The notes: a model not told the origin generated them from the letters alone. A stretch of 64,000 nt of DNA from Methylobacterium soli (GCF_008806385.1 NZ_VZZK01000001.1:124001-188000); one strand, 5' to 3'; shown: positions 23,824 through 32,591, numbered from the stretch's first letter. Made by a program: numbers and translations.

Positions 23824-24588
23824 TCAGCGGCCGGTGAACTCGGCGAGGTAACGCCCGAGATCGTCCAGGAACACGCCCAACATCACGCCGAGCGAGCCGA
23901 ACAGGATCAGCATGCCGATGAGGATCGAGGCCGGCACGGCGACGAAGAACACCTGCAATTGCGGCATCAGACGCGAGAGCACGCCGAGGCCGAGATTGAA
24001 CAGGATGCCGAAGGCGATGAAGGGCGAGGAGATCTGCACGGCGAGGGTGAAGCCGCGCCCGATCGCCTTGACGGCCAGCATGGCGGCCTCGCCCAATCCC
24101 GGCACCGCATTCGGCGGCAGCACGGCGTAGCTCCGGCCGATCGCGTCGAGGGCGAGATGATGCAGGTCGGCAGCGAGGATCAGGGTGACGCCGAGCAGCG
24201 TCAGGAAATTGCCGAGCGCCGCCTGCTGGCCTCCCATCGTCGGGTCGACCGTCATGGCATAGGAGAGGCCCAGCTGCTGCGAGATGATCAGGCCCGCGGT
24301 CTGGAGCGCGGCGAGCACCATCCGGACGGTCAGCCCAAGCACCAACCCGACCAGCGTCTCCCCGAACAGCAGCGCGATCAGCCCGGGCCCGGCAAGCGAG
24401 CCGTTCTGAAGCGGCAGGAGCGGTCGAACCATCGGGAACAGGACGAGCGAGACCAGGAGCGCGAAGGCAAGGCGAAGGCGCGCCGAGACGAGCTGCTCGC
24501 CGACGCCCGGCATCAGCATGATGAGCGTGCCGACCCGCGCGAAGGTGAGCAGGTAAGCCGCCGCGACGCCCGGCAGGAGGAGGTTCAT
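23824..24588 (-). CDS. fliR: Flagellar biosynthesis protein FliR
   Basis: 254-residue export-gate membrane protein with about six hydrophobic segments. It opens with the typical FARVGTLIMLMPGVG segment and contains GLSYAMTVDPTMGGQQAALGNFL, the family signature region, and a C-terminal amphipathic end. Lies 32 bases downstream of fliQ. Confidence 0.96.
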   Translation of the reverse strand: MNLLLPGVAAAYLLTFARVGTLIMLMPGVGEQLVSARLRLAFALLVSLVLFPMVRPLLPLQNGSLAGPGLIALLFGETLVGLVLGLTVRMVLAALQTAGLIISQQLGLSYAMTVDPTMGGQQAALGNFLTLLGVTLILAADLHHLALDAIGRSYAVLPPNAVPGLGEAAMLAVKAIGRGFTLAVQISSPFIAFGILFNLGLGVLSRLMPQLQVFFVAVPASILIGMLILFGSLGVMLGVFLDDLGRYLAEFTGR

Positions 24589-24620
24589 GCGGCTTCATAG
24601 CAGGGCCGAATTCCGCCGTC

Positions 24621-24887
24621 TCAGCCTCCCGCCACGATGCGGGCGGCGATACGGGTCATGTAGCCGGCCAGCGCGTCCCCCATGAAGGGCAGCATCAGCA
24701 GCAGCGCGGCGAAGACCGCCACGATCTTCGGCACGTAGATCAGGGTCTGTTCCTGGATCTGGGTCAGTGCCTGGACGAGCGAGACCAGGAGGCCGACGAC
24801 GAGGGCGACGATCATCAGCGGGCCGGCGACCTTCAGGAAGACGAAGATGCCGTCGCGCGCGACGTCGAGGATGGCAAGGCCGGTCAT
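24621..24887 (-). CDS. fliQ: Flagellar biosynthesis protein FliQ
   Basis: 88 residues from the ATG at 24887, the normal FliQ length; the open frame continues 25 codons further but without similarity. There are two membrane helices, with the conserved LLVSLVQALTQIQEQTLIYVPKI region between and in them. Part of the FliPQR export gate. fliP is not in this window, so it must be encoded elsewhere, possibly near the fliO-type genes. Confidence 0.95.
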   Translation of the reverse strand: MTGLAILDVARDGIFVFLKVAGPLMIVALVVGLLVSLVQALTQIQEQTLIYVPKIVAVFAALLLMLPFMGDALAGYMTRIAARIVAGG

Positions 24888-24973
24888 GGGCTCTTCAGGT
24901 CTCAAGAGAGGTTGGGCTGCGGGTCGACGCGGCCGGTCGCCGAGCGTGGCGAAGCCGCTCAATCGGGCCGGGT

Positions 24974-25291
24974 TTAAATCTGCATCCTCATGATCTCCTC
25001 GTAGGCCGAGATCATGCGATCGCGCACGGCCACGAGGGTCTGGAGAGCGGTCTCGCTCTCGGCGACCGCTGTCACGACGTCGACCACGTTGGCTTTGCCA
25101 GCGGCGACGGACAGGGCCTGCGCGTCCGCGTTCCGCCCGGTCTCTCCAACGGAATCGAGGGCCGAGCTGAGAAGCGACTGAAAGTTGTTCCCCGCCGCGC
25201 CCTGCGTCGGCTGGACCTTCGGCGTACCCTTCAGGCCGCCGATGTTCTGGACGGCGGCGTAGGCCCCGGCCGCGAAATTGCTCGATGCCAC
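24974..25291 (-). CDS. fliE: Flagellar hook-basal body protein FliE
   Basis: 105 residues from a GTG at 25291. Contains the FliE core: FQSLLSSALDSVGETGRNAD and the C-terminal VVTAVAESETALQTLVAVRDRMISAYEEIMRMQI-type segment that packs at the MS-ring/rod junction. It joins the rod to the export gate. Ten bases after flgC. Confidence 0.94.
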   Translation of the reverse strand: MASSNFAAGAYAAVQNIGGLKGTPKVQPTQGAAGNNFQSLLSSALDSVGETGRNADAQALSVAAGKANVVDVVTAVAESETALQTLVAVRDRMISAYEEIMRMQI

Positions 25292-25301
25292 GGCGCGACC
25301 G

Positions 25302-25709
25302 CTATTTCAGGATTTCGAGGGTGCGGGAGATCATCCGGCGCGTCGTCGTGACCATGTTGAGGTTCGCCTCGTAGGAGCGCTGAGCCTCGCGCATGTCCAT
25401 GTTCTCGATCAGGGAATTCACGTTGGGCAGCCGCACCTCGCCCTTCGCGTCTGCCGCGGGATTGCCAGGATCGAATTTCGTGCGGAAGGCTGTCGGGTCG
25501 CGGCGGACGCGGCCCGCCTCGACGAGGCTCGCGCCGGTCTCGCGGTCGATATGCTGCGTGAATGTCGGAATCTTGCGGCGATAGGGCTCGCCGTTCGGGG
25601 TGGTGGCGACGGAATCGGCGTTGGCAATGTTCTCGGCGATAATGCGCATGCGACCGGATTGAGCCTTCAGCCCCGAGGCGGCGATGCTCAGCGATTTCAG
25701 GAAGTCCAT
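25302..25709 (-). CDS. flgC: Flagellar basal-body rod protein FlgC
   Basis: 135-residue proximal rod subunit. The N-terminal rod signature SIAASGLKAQSGRMRIIAENIANADS and the C-terminal helix with NVNSLIENMDMREAQRSYEANLNM are both intact. Length is normal for FlgC (about 135-140). Confidence 0.96.
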   Translation of the reverse strand: MDFLKSLSIAASGLKAQSGRMRIIAENIANADSVATTPNGEPYRRKIPTFTQHIDRETGASLVEAGRVRRDPTAFRTKFDPGNPAADAKGEVRLPNVNSLIENMDMREAQRSYEANLNMVTTTRRMISRTLEILK

Positions 25710-25743
25710 GGTGCGGTCTCCGGCGGCTCAGATTGGGTCCGGA

Positions 25744-26157
25744 TCAGCGCTTGCCGACCGCGATCTTCAGAGCGTCGAGGCTTTTCTGGTAGAGCGACGC
25801 GGCAAGCTGGTAATCCGACTGGTTGTCGCCGGCCTTCAGCATCTCCTCCTCGAGATTGACCGCGTTCCCGCTGGGGCTGACCTCGAAGCTCTTGACCCGA
25901 CGCGGGTCGGCACCGATGCCGTCGCCCCCGGCCGCCGTCGCGATATGCGAGCTGCTCGTCAGGGCAAGGGAGACGCCTCCGCTTCCCTGCGCGATCTCGC
26001 CGGTGGCGCTGTTGAACTGCGGCTGCGTGAGGTCGCGCGGCCTGAAGCCCGGCATGTCGGCATTGGCCACGTTCTCGGCGATCAGCTTCTGGCGGGCCTG
26101 ATGCCACTGCATCTTGGTCCGCAGCATGCTGAGGATCGGCAGGTCGGTGACGGCCAC
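25744..26157 (-). CDS. flgB: Flagellar basal-body rod protein FlgB
   Basis: 137-residue proximal rod subunit starting at a GTG (26157). Has HQARQKLIAENVANADMPGFRPRDL at the N-terminus and the typical C-terminal NLEEEMLKAGDNQSDYQLAASLYQK segment. First gene of the flgB-flgC-fliE-fliQ-fliR-flhB operon. CtrA-type sites lie 73-140 bases upstream, in the region shared with the divergent fliO-like gene. Confidence 0.95.
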   Translation of the reverse strand: MAVTDLPILSMLRTKMQWHQARQKLIAENVANADMPGFRPRDLTQPQFNSATGEIAQGSGGVSLALTSSSHIATAAGGDGIGADPRRVKSFEVSPSGNAVNLEEEMLKAGDNQSDYQLAASLYQKSLDALKIAVGKR

Positions 26158-26229
26158 GGCGCTCGCGCCCCAGTTCGACTATCCGCCGGAACAGTTCCGC
26201 TCGGTCGGCAAAATCTGCCGGCCTCATGG

Positions 26230-26244
26230 TTAACGTCGAGTTAA
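26230..26244. promoter_or_regulatory. CtrA binding site (perfect TTAA-N7-TTAA)
   Basis: TTAA at 26230-26233 and TTAA at 26241-26244, separated by exactly 7 bases, match the CtrA consensus. It lies between flgB and the fliO-like gene, 73 bases from the flgB start. Confidence 0.7.
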
Positions 26245-26281
26245 GGTTTCTGCGCGCCAGGACGGCAGCGCGGTTATGCTG

Positions 26282-26296
26282 TTAACGAATTCTTAG
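26282..26296. promoter_or_regulatory. Second CtrA-type site (TTAA-N7-TTAG)
   Basis: TTAA at 26282-26285, then 7 bases, then TTAG at 26293-26296: one mismatch to the consensus. Centre-to-centre distance to the first site is 52 bases, about five helical turns. Confidence 0.5.
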
Positions 26297-26387
26297 GGTT
26301 GATTGCGCGGTCGGTGTCCGACCGTGATATTCAGGGTCCGCGTCGGGCCGGGCCAAGCGGCCTTCAGAAAAGCGAGAGACTTCCGCC

Positions 26388-27710
26388 TTGTCAGCGTTCT
26401 TCGGCTCGGATGGCTCCTTCGTCCTCCAGTTCGCCATCATCTTCCTCATCATTCTCGCCGTCTTGACGGCGATCGTGCTCATCGCGCGCCGTTTCTCGGG
26501 GCGGGGCCTCTCCCTCGCGGCCAAGAGCACGCAGCGCGGTCGGCAGCCGCGTCTCGGCATCGTCGACGTGTACGAGCTCGACCGGCAGCGACAGCTCATT
26601 CTCCTGCGGCGCGACAATGTCGAGCACCTGCTCCTCGTCGGCGGACCGAACGATGTCGTCATTGAGCGCCACATCCAGCGTGGCCTGCGCGGTGGCGCCG
26701 ACCCGATCCTGCGCCCCGAAATGCTTCCCGAATCCGTTTCCGGGTCCCTTCCCGAGGAGATGTCCGAGCGCGTCGAGATCGAGGCGCGCCGGAGCGAGCA
26801 GACCCGGTACGAGCCGGATTTCGCGATGCCCCTGGTGGTGCCGGCCTCCGTGCCGGGCTCGAACGCGCCTCCGCCCATGACGCATCCCCTCGACGAGGCC
26901 GCGCTCGGCCCGGAGCCGCTGAACGAGGCGGGCGGAGATCTGCCCGAGCCGCCGCGGCGGGGAGACTCGCCCCCGAAGCGTCCGCTGAGCCGGACCACTC
27001 CGCCCCTGATCAATCCGCGCCCCGACGTTGCCTCCGAGCGGGCACGCAGCGAGCCGTCCTTCGCGGAATCGCCGGCCGCGCCGGTCGCCAAGCCGGCTCC
27101 GCCTCCCCCCGCGCCCGTGATCGCCCCCGTGGAGCCGCGCGCCGTAGATGCCGGAATCCTGTCCGACATGGCGCGGCAGCTCGAGATCGCGCTGTCCCGC
27201 CCCGCCTCCGCGGTAACGCCGCCCCCCGGGCTGGCGCGGCCGATGCCGGCGCCCGCGCCGACGCCCGCACCGAATTCGGCCCCGCCGGAGGCGCAGCGCC
27301 CGGACGCGAGAGCCGGAACCGATCCGATCGCGGCCGCGATGGCGGCTTCGACGCCGAGCACCGAATCCGAGATCTCGCTCGACCGGACATCGGCCGTGCA
27401 GCCGGTCGATCCGGGGCGGGAGCTTGAAACTGGACCGGGGCCGGCACCCACTGCGAAGCCCGTCCTGCCGCAGCCTCCGGTCACCGCGGCCCCGAAGCCG
27501 TCTGCCCCGGCGCCCGCCGCGCCTTCGATCAAGCCCGCCGCACCGCAACCGGCCACGCCTCCCCCGGCACCGGCGAAGGCGGCAGCCCCTCCGCCAGAGG
27601 CGCCCGCGGGCGGGACGAAGCCCGCCCAGGCACCCAACCCCTTCTCGGTGGAGGAAATCGAGGCCGAGTTCGCGCGCCTGCTGGGCCGGCCCCTCGACAA
27701 GAAGAACTGA
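26388..27710 (+). CDS. fliO: FliO-like flagellar export protein with long proline/alanine-rich tail
   Basis: 440 residues starting from a TTG (26388); no ATG is available before the conserved part. An N-terminal membrane helix (about 12-35) is followed by a small FliO-type beta domain (GIVDVYELDRQRQLILLRRDNVEHLLLVGGPNDVVIE, about 57-95). The remaining 340 residues are low-complexity, rich in Pro, Ala, Glu and Arg, and end with a conserved-looking NPFSVEEIEAEFARLLGRPL motif. FliO helps assemble the FliPQR gate. The tail is far longer than in enteric FliO (about 120 residues). Placement opposite flgB and next to CtrA-type sites supports a flagellar role. Confidence 0.78.
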   Translation: MSAFFGSDGSFVLQFAIIFLIILAVLTAIVLIARRFSGRGLSLAAKSTQRGRQPRLGIVDVYELDRQRQLILLRRDNVEHLLLVGGPNDVVIERHIQRGLRGGADPILRPEMLPESVSGSLPEEMSERVEIEARRSEQTRYEPDFAMPLVVPASVPGSNAPPPMTHPLDEAALGPEPLNEAGGDLPEPPRRGDSPPKRPLSRTTPPLINPRPDVASERARSEPSFAESPAAPVAKPAPPPPAPVIAPVEPRAVDAGILSDMARQLEIALSRPASAVTPPPGLARPMPAPAPTPAPNSAPPEAQRPDARAGTDPIAAAMAASTPSTESEISLDRTSAVQPVDPGRELETGPGPAPTAKPVLPQPPVTAAPKPSAPAPAAPSIKPAAPQPATPPPAPAKAAAPPPEAPAGGTKPAQAPNPFSVEEIEAEFARLLGRPLDKKN

Positions 27711-27768
27711 GCCTGCAGCCCACGGGGCCGCGCGGGGGCCTCTCAGGATTGTCGGAGAGGGTGGGCCG

Positions 27769-29052
27769 TCACACACCGCGCCGCGCCGTCTCCGGCATCA
27801 GGTACACGGCGAGGAAACTGATCGCGGCCGCGATGCCGAGATACGCACCGACCCACGCGATGCCGCCCCAATCAACCAGGCGCTGCGCCAGGTAGGGCGC
27901 GCCTGACGCCCCGAGAATCCCCGCGAGGTTGTAGGTGACGGAGGCGCCGGTATACCGCACCCGCGTCGGAAACAGCTCGGGCAGCAGTGCTCCCATCGGC
28001 CCGAACAACCAGCCCATGGCCAGGAGCCCGAGGCAGAGAAAGCCGAGGACGAGGGCGGCCTGCCCGCTTCCGAGCATCGGCCCGAGCAGAAAGCCGAGCG
28101 CGATCGTCGCGGCGAGCCCCGAGAGCAGGACGGGGCGGCGCCCGAACCGGTCGGCGGCGGCCCCCGAGAGTGGGATCCCGAGTGCCATGAAGCAGACGGC
28201 GATGCATTCGAACAACAGGAAGGTCGGGCGGGAATAGCCGAGGGTCGTCGTACCGTAGCCGAGGGCGAAGACGGTCGAGAGGTAGAACACCGCGTAGCAC
28301 GCCACCATCGCGAGGGTTCCGAGGAGCGTGGCGCGCCCGTGGCGGGTCAGAATCGTGGCAAGCGGCACACGCTCCGGTGCCTCGCGGGCGAGCGCCGCCT
28401 TGAACAGCGGCGTCTCGGTCAGCTTGAGGCGGACATAGAGCCCGACGCCGACGAGACCCGCCGAGGCGAGGAAGGGCAGTCGCCAGCCCCAGGCCTGGAA
28501 ACTCTCGGCGTCGAGCCCGAGACTGAGGGCGAGGAAGCAGAGATTGGCCGAGATGAAGCCGACGGGCGCTCCGAGCTGCGGGAAGATTCCGTACCATGCG
28601 CGCCGGTCCGGCGGTGCGTTCTCGACAGCCAGGAGCGCGGCGCCGCCCCATTCCCCGCCGAAGCCGAGGCCCTGCCCGAACCTCAGCAGGCAGAGCGCCG
28701 CCGGAGCGATCCAGCCTGCCATGGCGTAGGAGGGCAGGCATCCGATCAAAACGGTCGAGATGCCCATGATCATCAGCGAGGCGACGAGGGTCGCCTTGCG
28801 CCCGATCCTGTCGCCGAAATGCCCGAACAGGGCGGCCCCGATGGGCCGGGCCACGAAGGCGATCGCGAAGGTCGCGAAGGCGCTGAGGAGCTGGATGCCG
28901 GGCTCGCCCGGCGGAAAGAAGATCGGCCCGATCACCAGCGCGGCGGCGGTTGCGTAGACGTAGAAATCGTAGAATTCGATCGCCGTCCCGACGAAGCTCG
29001 CCACCAGGATACGTCGCGCGGACGGACCGCCGGGTGCTGGAATCTCACGCAT
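27769..29052 (-). CDS. MFS transporter, metabolite:H+ symporter type
   Basis: 427 residues, 12 predicted membrane helices. Family features: the opening FVGTAIEFYDFYVY, the loop 2-3 motif GHFGDRIGRKATLV, and GFGGEWGGAALLAVENAP in helix 5, as in the ShiA/ProP/KgtP group that imports organic acids, betaines or shikimate with protons. A second GRRPVLLSG motif lies between helices 8 and 9. Substrate cannot be read from the sequence. It is convergent with the fliO-like gene and has no operon partner. Confidence 0.88.
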   Translation of the reverse strand: MREIPAPGGPSARRILVASFVGTAIEFYDFYVYATAAALVIGPIFFPPGEPGIQLLSAFATFAIAFVARPIGAALFGHFGDRIGRKATLVASLMIMGISTVLIGCLPSYAMAGWIAPAALCLLRFGQGLGFGGEWGGAALLAVENAPPDRRAWYGIFPQLGAPVGFISANLCFLALSLGLDAESFQAWGWRLPFLASAGLVGVGLYVRLKLTETPLFKAALAREAPERVPLATILTRHGRATLLGTLAMVACYAVFYLSTVFALGYGTTTLGYSRPTFLLFECIAVCFMALGIPLSGAAADRFGRRPVLLSGLAATIALGFLLGPMLGSGQAALVLGFLCLGLLAMGWLFGPMGALLPELFPTRVRYTGASVTYNLAGILGASGAPYLAQRLVDWGGIAWVGAYLGIAAAISFLAVYLMPETARRGV

Positions 29053-29253
29053 GGTCGAACATTCGTCCCTTCAGGATGGCGCGCCCTGTTAGAGCAGCGC
29101 GGGCCGATTGCACACCCATCTCGGAGCGCGACGGCGCGCTGAAACCGGCCGCATCTTTAACCTATGTAAATCGCGATATTTGTTGGAAACCACAGCAATT
29201 TTCGCGGGTTCGTTGAAGGACGCCCTCAGGATGCGGCGCTGGGAGAAGCGATT

Positions 29254-30426
29254 ATGCGAGCACTGGTCTGGCACGGAACGCAGGATATTCGCTGCGACAC
29301 CGTTCCTGATCCGCAGATCGAGCATGAGCGCGATGCGATCATCAAGGTCACTGCCTGCGCCATCTGCGGTTCCGATCTTCACCTCTATGATCACTTCATG
29401 CCGGGAATGAAGTCCGGCGATATCATGGGGCATGAATCCATGGGCGAGGTGGTCGAGGTCGGCCGCGGCATCAACGGCGCGCTCAAGAAGGGCGACCGGA
29501 TCGTCGTGCCGTTCACGATCATCTGCGGCGAGTGCGATCAGTGTAAGCGCGGCTTCTTCTCGGTCTGCGAACGCTCAAACCGCAACAAGCACCTGGCCGC
29601 GAAGGCTTTCGGCCACACAACCGCGGGCCTGTTCGGCTACACGCACCTCACGGGAGGCTACGCGGGCGGACAGGCCGAGTATCTGCGCGTGCCGTTTGCC
29701 GACAAGACGCACATCAAGGTGCCCGAATCTCTCACCGACGAGCAGGTCTTGTTCCTGAGCGACATCCTGCCGACAGGCTGGCAGGCGGCGGTGCAATGCG
29801 AGATCGAGCCGACCGACACGGTCGCGATCTGGGGCGCCGGCCCGGTCGGACAGATGGCGATCCGCTCCGCGGTCCTGCTCGGAGCCAAGCAGGTGGTGTG
29901 CATCGATCGGGTGCCCGAGCGCCTCGAGATGGCGCGCGCGGGCGGAGCCATCACCATCAACTTCGCCGAGGAGAGCGTGATCGCGCGGCTGAATGAACTC
30001 ACGGCCGGCAAGGGACCCGAGAAGTGCATCGATTCCGTGGGCATGGAGGCGCATGCCACGGCCACCCTCGACTCGATGTATGACCGAGCAAAGCAGGCGG
30101 TGATGCTGGAGAGCGACCGACCGCATGTCTTGCGGGAGATGATCTACGTCTGTCGCCCGGCCGGAACCCTCTCGATTCCGGGCGTCTATGGCGGGCTCAT
30201 CGACAAGATCCCGTTCGGCGCCGTGATGAACAAGGGTCTGACGATCCGCACAGGCCAGACCCACGTGAACCGCTGGACCGACGATCTCGTGAAGCGAATC
30301 GACGACGGCCAGATCGATCCGTCCTTCGTCATCACGCACCGGATCGGCCTGGAACAGGGTCCGGAGATGTACAAGACCTTCCGCGACAAGAAGGATGGCT
30401 GCATCAAAGTCGTGATCCGGCCCTGA
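29254..30426 (+). CDS. Zinc-dependent alcohol dehydrogenase, glutathione-independent formaldehyde dehydrogenase-like
   Basis: 390-residue medium-chain dehydrogenase. The catalytic zinc site is in [13 protein letters not shown] (Cys, with Asp following) and GHESMGEV; the structural zinc site is the four-Cys lobe [15 protein letters not shown]. The Rossmann fold starts at [13 protein letters not shown] with an Asp in CIDRV, which favours NAD(H). It groups with the formaldehyde dehydrogenase/tdh-like long-loop members ([15 protein letters not shown]). Substrate is not certain. Formaldehyde would make sense in a methylotroph but many such genes act on other alcohols or in stress response. A membrane protein gene follows after 13 bases. 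Confidence 0.88.
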   Translation: MRALVWHGTQDIRCDTVPDPQIEHERDAIIKVTACAICGSDLHLYDHFMPGMKSGDIMGHESMGEVVEVGRGINGALKKGDRIVVPFTIICGECDQCKRGFFSVCERSNRNKHLAAKAFGHTTAGLFGYTHLTGGYAGGQAEYLRVPFADKTHIKVPESLTDEQVLFLSDILPTGWQAAVQCEIEPTDTVAIWGAGPVGQMAIRSAVLLGAKQVVCIDRVPERLEMARAGGAITINFAEESVIARLNELTAGKGPEKCIDSVGMEAHATATLDSMYDRAKQAVMLESDRPHVLREMIYVCRPAGTLSIPGVYGGLIDKIPFGAVMNKGLTIRTGQTHVNRWTDDLVKRIDDGQIDPSFVITHRIGLEQGPEMYKTFRDKKDGCIKVVIRP

Positions 30427-30439
30427 GGGAGACGAAGCG

Positions 30440-30982
30440 ATGCGCTACGAAGGACCTCAATCCCGCCGACGCGGCCATCCGGACGAGGCCACCGACACGC
30501 TCGCGCGCGGCCTCGGCTGGTTCTCGATCGGTCTCGGAATTACCGAACTCCTGGCTGGCAAGAGCCTCGCGCGGGGCCTCGGCCTGACAGGCCAGGAAGA
30601 CCTGATCCGCGCCTACGGCGTGCGCGAGATCGGCACGGGCCTCGGGATCCTAGCATCCGACGATCCGACGCCGTGGATCTGGGGTCGGGTCGCCGGCGAC
30701 GCCCTCGACCTCGCCACGCTGGCCTCGGGCCTCAACAACCGGAACCGGCAGATGGACAACCTGCTCATCGCAATCGCGGCGGTGGCGGGTGTGACGGCCA
30801 TCGACATCATTTGCGCCGACACCCTCAGCCGGGAGACGCGCAAGCCGTTGCGGCCGCTCGCCGATTACCAGGATCGCAGCGGCTACCCGAGAGGCCTCGA
30901 GAGCGCCCGGGGAGCCGCGCGCGATTTCGCGGTGCCGAAGGGCTTCCGCACCACCGATCTGCTTCGTCCCTTCGCGGGCTGA
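30440..30982 (+). CDS. Small membrane protein of unknown function
   Basis: 180 residues with two or three hydrophobic segments (about 27-45, 60-72 and 110-128), Gly-rich (GLGWFSIGLGITELLAGKSLARGLGL) and ending in a soluble tail of about 55 residues with an Asp/Arg/Gly-rich stretch. A good ribosome site and a 13-base gap from the dehydrogenase show co-transcription. Similar two-gene pairs (zinc dehydrogenase plus small membrane protein) occur in stress-type loci of alphaproteobacteria. I do not recognise a named domain. Confidence 0.75.
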   Translation: MRYEGPQSRRRGHPDEATDTLARGLGWFSIGLGITELLAGKSLARGLGLTGQEDLIRAYGVREIGTGLGILASDDPTPWIWGRVAGDALDLATLASGLNNRNRQMDNLLIAIAAVAGVTAIDIICADTLSRETRKPLRPLADYQDRSGYPRGLESARGAARDFAVPKGFRTTDLLRPFAG

Positions 30983-31022
30983 GGCCGGGAGCGGGACGCT
31001 CCACCGCTGATTCATGAGCAGG

Positions 31023-31041
31023 GCGCACAAGTTTTGTGCGC
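31023..31041 (+). promoter_or_regulatory. NtrC-type enhancer palindrome
   Basis: GCGCACAAGTTTTGTGCGC is a perfect 8-base-arm palindrome with a 3-base centre. Its core GCAC-N7-GTGC fits the NtrC consensus (TGCACC-N5-GGTGCA) at the outer bases. It is centred about 120 bases upstream of the expected sigma54 start, a normal enhancer distance. It could also be a hairpin in the upstream mRNA. Confidence 0.55.
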
Positions 31042-31059
31042 AGCAGCATCGAACCTGGC

Positions 31060-31081
31060 AAGCGCGCCTTCGGGCGCGCTT
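31060..31081 (+). terminator. Terminator of the dehydrogenase operon
   Basis: Nine-base perfect arms (31060-31068, 31073-31081) closed by a TTCG tetraloop, 78 bases after the stop at 30982. It insulates the nitrate importer promoter from upstream reading. Confidence 0.7.
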
Positions 31082-31126
31082 TCGCGTTCTCGGCAATCTC
31101 TGCTGAGGCGCGCGGGCTCGCGAGGA

Positions 31127-31143
31127 TTGGCACATTTCCTGCT
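31127..31143 (+). promoter_or_regulatory. Sigma54 (RpoN) promoter of the nrt operon
   Basis: TTGGCACATTTCCTGCT matches the -24/-12 consensus YTGGCACG-N4-TTGCW at all but two positions, with the essential GG-N10-GC spacing exact (GG 31129-31130, GC 31141-31142). The nrtA start codon is about 148 bases after the expected transcription start. Confidence 0.75.
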
Positions 31144-31301
31144 GGCTTCCGGACGCCCATCAATGGCGACGGGCAGCCTCCACCAGCAATGGCGCTGAAC
31201 CGACCTGTCGTCCCGCGCGAGCCGCGGACAGCAGGGTCATGCGTTCGCGCGCCGCGAGGGCGCTGCGGGGGCCGGCGATCGAGAGCAGGATACAGGTGTC
31301 G

Positions 31302-32591
31302 ATGCAGAACGGTGAGCTCAAGACTCGGCGAAGCCTCCTCAAGGGCGCCGCTGCCGCCCTGTCGCTGACGGCCGCCGCGCGGCTGGCCCTGCCGGGAGGC
31401 GCTTTCGCGCAAGGGGCCGGGCCGGAGGTGAAGGGCGCCAAGCTCGGCTTCATCGCACTCACGGATGCGGCTCCCCTCTTCGTCGCGAAGGAGAAAGGCA
31501 TCTTCGCCAAGTACGGCATGCCCGACGTCGAGGTGCTCAAGCAGGCGTCCTGGGGCACTACCCGCGACAACCTCGTGCTCGGTTCCGAGGGCAACGGCAT
31601 CGACGGCGCCCATATCCTGACGCCGATGCCCTACCTGATCAGCGCCGGCCGGGTCACGCAGAACAACGTGCCCATCCCGATGTACATCATGGCCCGGCTC
31701 AATCTCGCCGGCCAGTGCATCTCCGTGGCCAGGGAGCACATGGGCGACAAGGTCGCCCTAGACGCCAAGCCCTTCAAGGCGGCCCTGGAGAAGAAGAAGG
31801 CCTCCGGCAAGGCCGTGAAGGCCGCCATGACCTTCCCGGGCGGCACCCACGATCTCTGGATCCGCTACTGGCTCGCGGCCGGCGGCATCGATCCCGACAA
31901 GGACATCGAGACCATCGTGGTGCCGCCGCCCCAGATGGTGGCAAACATGAAGGTCGGCACGATGGACTGCTTCTGCGTCTGCGAACCGTGGAACGCGCAG
32001 CTCATCAGCCAGGGCATCGGCTACACGGCCCTGACCACCGGCGAGCTCTGGAAGGACCATCCGGAGAAGGCATTCGCGATGCGGGCCTCCTTCGTCGACA
32101 AGTACCCGAATGCCTCCAAGGCCCTACTGATGGCCGTCATGGAAGCGCAGCAATGGTGCGACAAGCCTGAGAACCGGGACGAACTCGCCGGGATCGTCGC
32201 CAAGCGCCAGTGGATCAACGTCTCGGTCGGCGACGTGGTCGAGCGCATGAAGGGCAACTTCGATTACGGCGACGGACGCAAGGCCGAGAACAGCCCCCAC
32301 ATCATGAAGTACTGGGCCGACAACGCCTCGTACCCGTACCAGTCGCATGACCTCTGGTTCCTCACCGAGGATATCCGCTGGGGCAAGTTCGACCCGATGA
32401 CGGACACCAAGGCGCTGATCGCCAAGGTCAATCGCGAGGATCTGTGGCGCGACGCGGCCAAAACCCTCGGGGTGTCCGCCATCCCGACATCCACGTCGCG
32501 CGGAAAGGAGACCCTGTTCGACGGCAAGGTCTTCGACCCGGCCGACCCGAACGCCTACCTCGCCAGCCTCGGCATCAAGAGGGTTGCATAA
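31302..32591 (+). CDS. nrtA: Nitrate-type ABC transporter substrate-binding protein (NrtA/CmpA family)
   Basis: 429 residues from the ATG at 31302. The N-terminus carries a Tat signal (TRRSLLKG) with an Ala/Leu-rich core and AFA-QG cleavage, so it is exported folded. The mature part has NrtA features: LGFIALTDAAPLFVAKEKGIF, GTTRDNLVLGSEGNGIDGAHI, PGGTHDLWIRYWLAAGG and CVCEPWNAQLI. NrtA-family proteins bind nitrate or nitrite; relatives bind bicarbonate (CmpA) or other small compounds. The sigma54/NtrC-type promoter supports a nitrogen substrate. The stop overlaps the permease start by one base. Confidence 0.9.
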   Translation: MQNGELKTRRSLLKGAAAALSLTAAARLALPGGAFAQGAGPEVKGAKLGFIALTDAAPLFVAKEKGIFAKYGMPDVEVLKQASWGTTRDNLVLGSEGNGIDGAHILTPMPYLISAGRVTQNNVPIPMYIMARLNLAGQCISVAREHMGDKVALDAKPFKAALEKKKASGKAVKAAMTFPGGTHDLWIRYWLAAGGIDPDKDIETIVVPPPQMVANMKVGTMDCFCVCEPWNAQLISQGIGYTALTTGELWKDHPEKAFAMRASFVDKYPNASKALLMAVMEAQQWCDKPENRDELAGIVAKRQWINVSVGDVVERMKGNFDYGDGRKAENSPHIMKYWADNASYPYQSHDLWFLTEDIRWGKFDPMTDTKALIAKVNREDLWRDAAKTLGVSAIPTSTSRGKETLFDGKVFDPADPNAYLASLGIKRVA

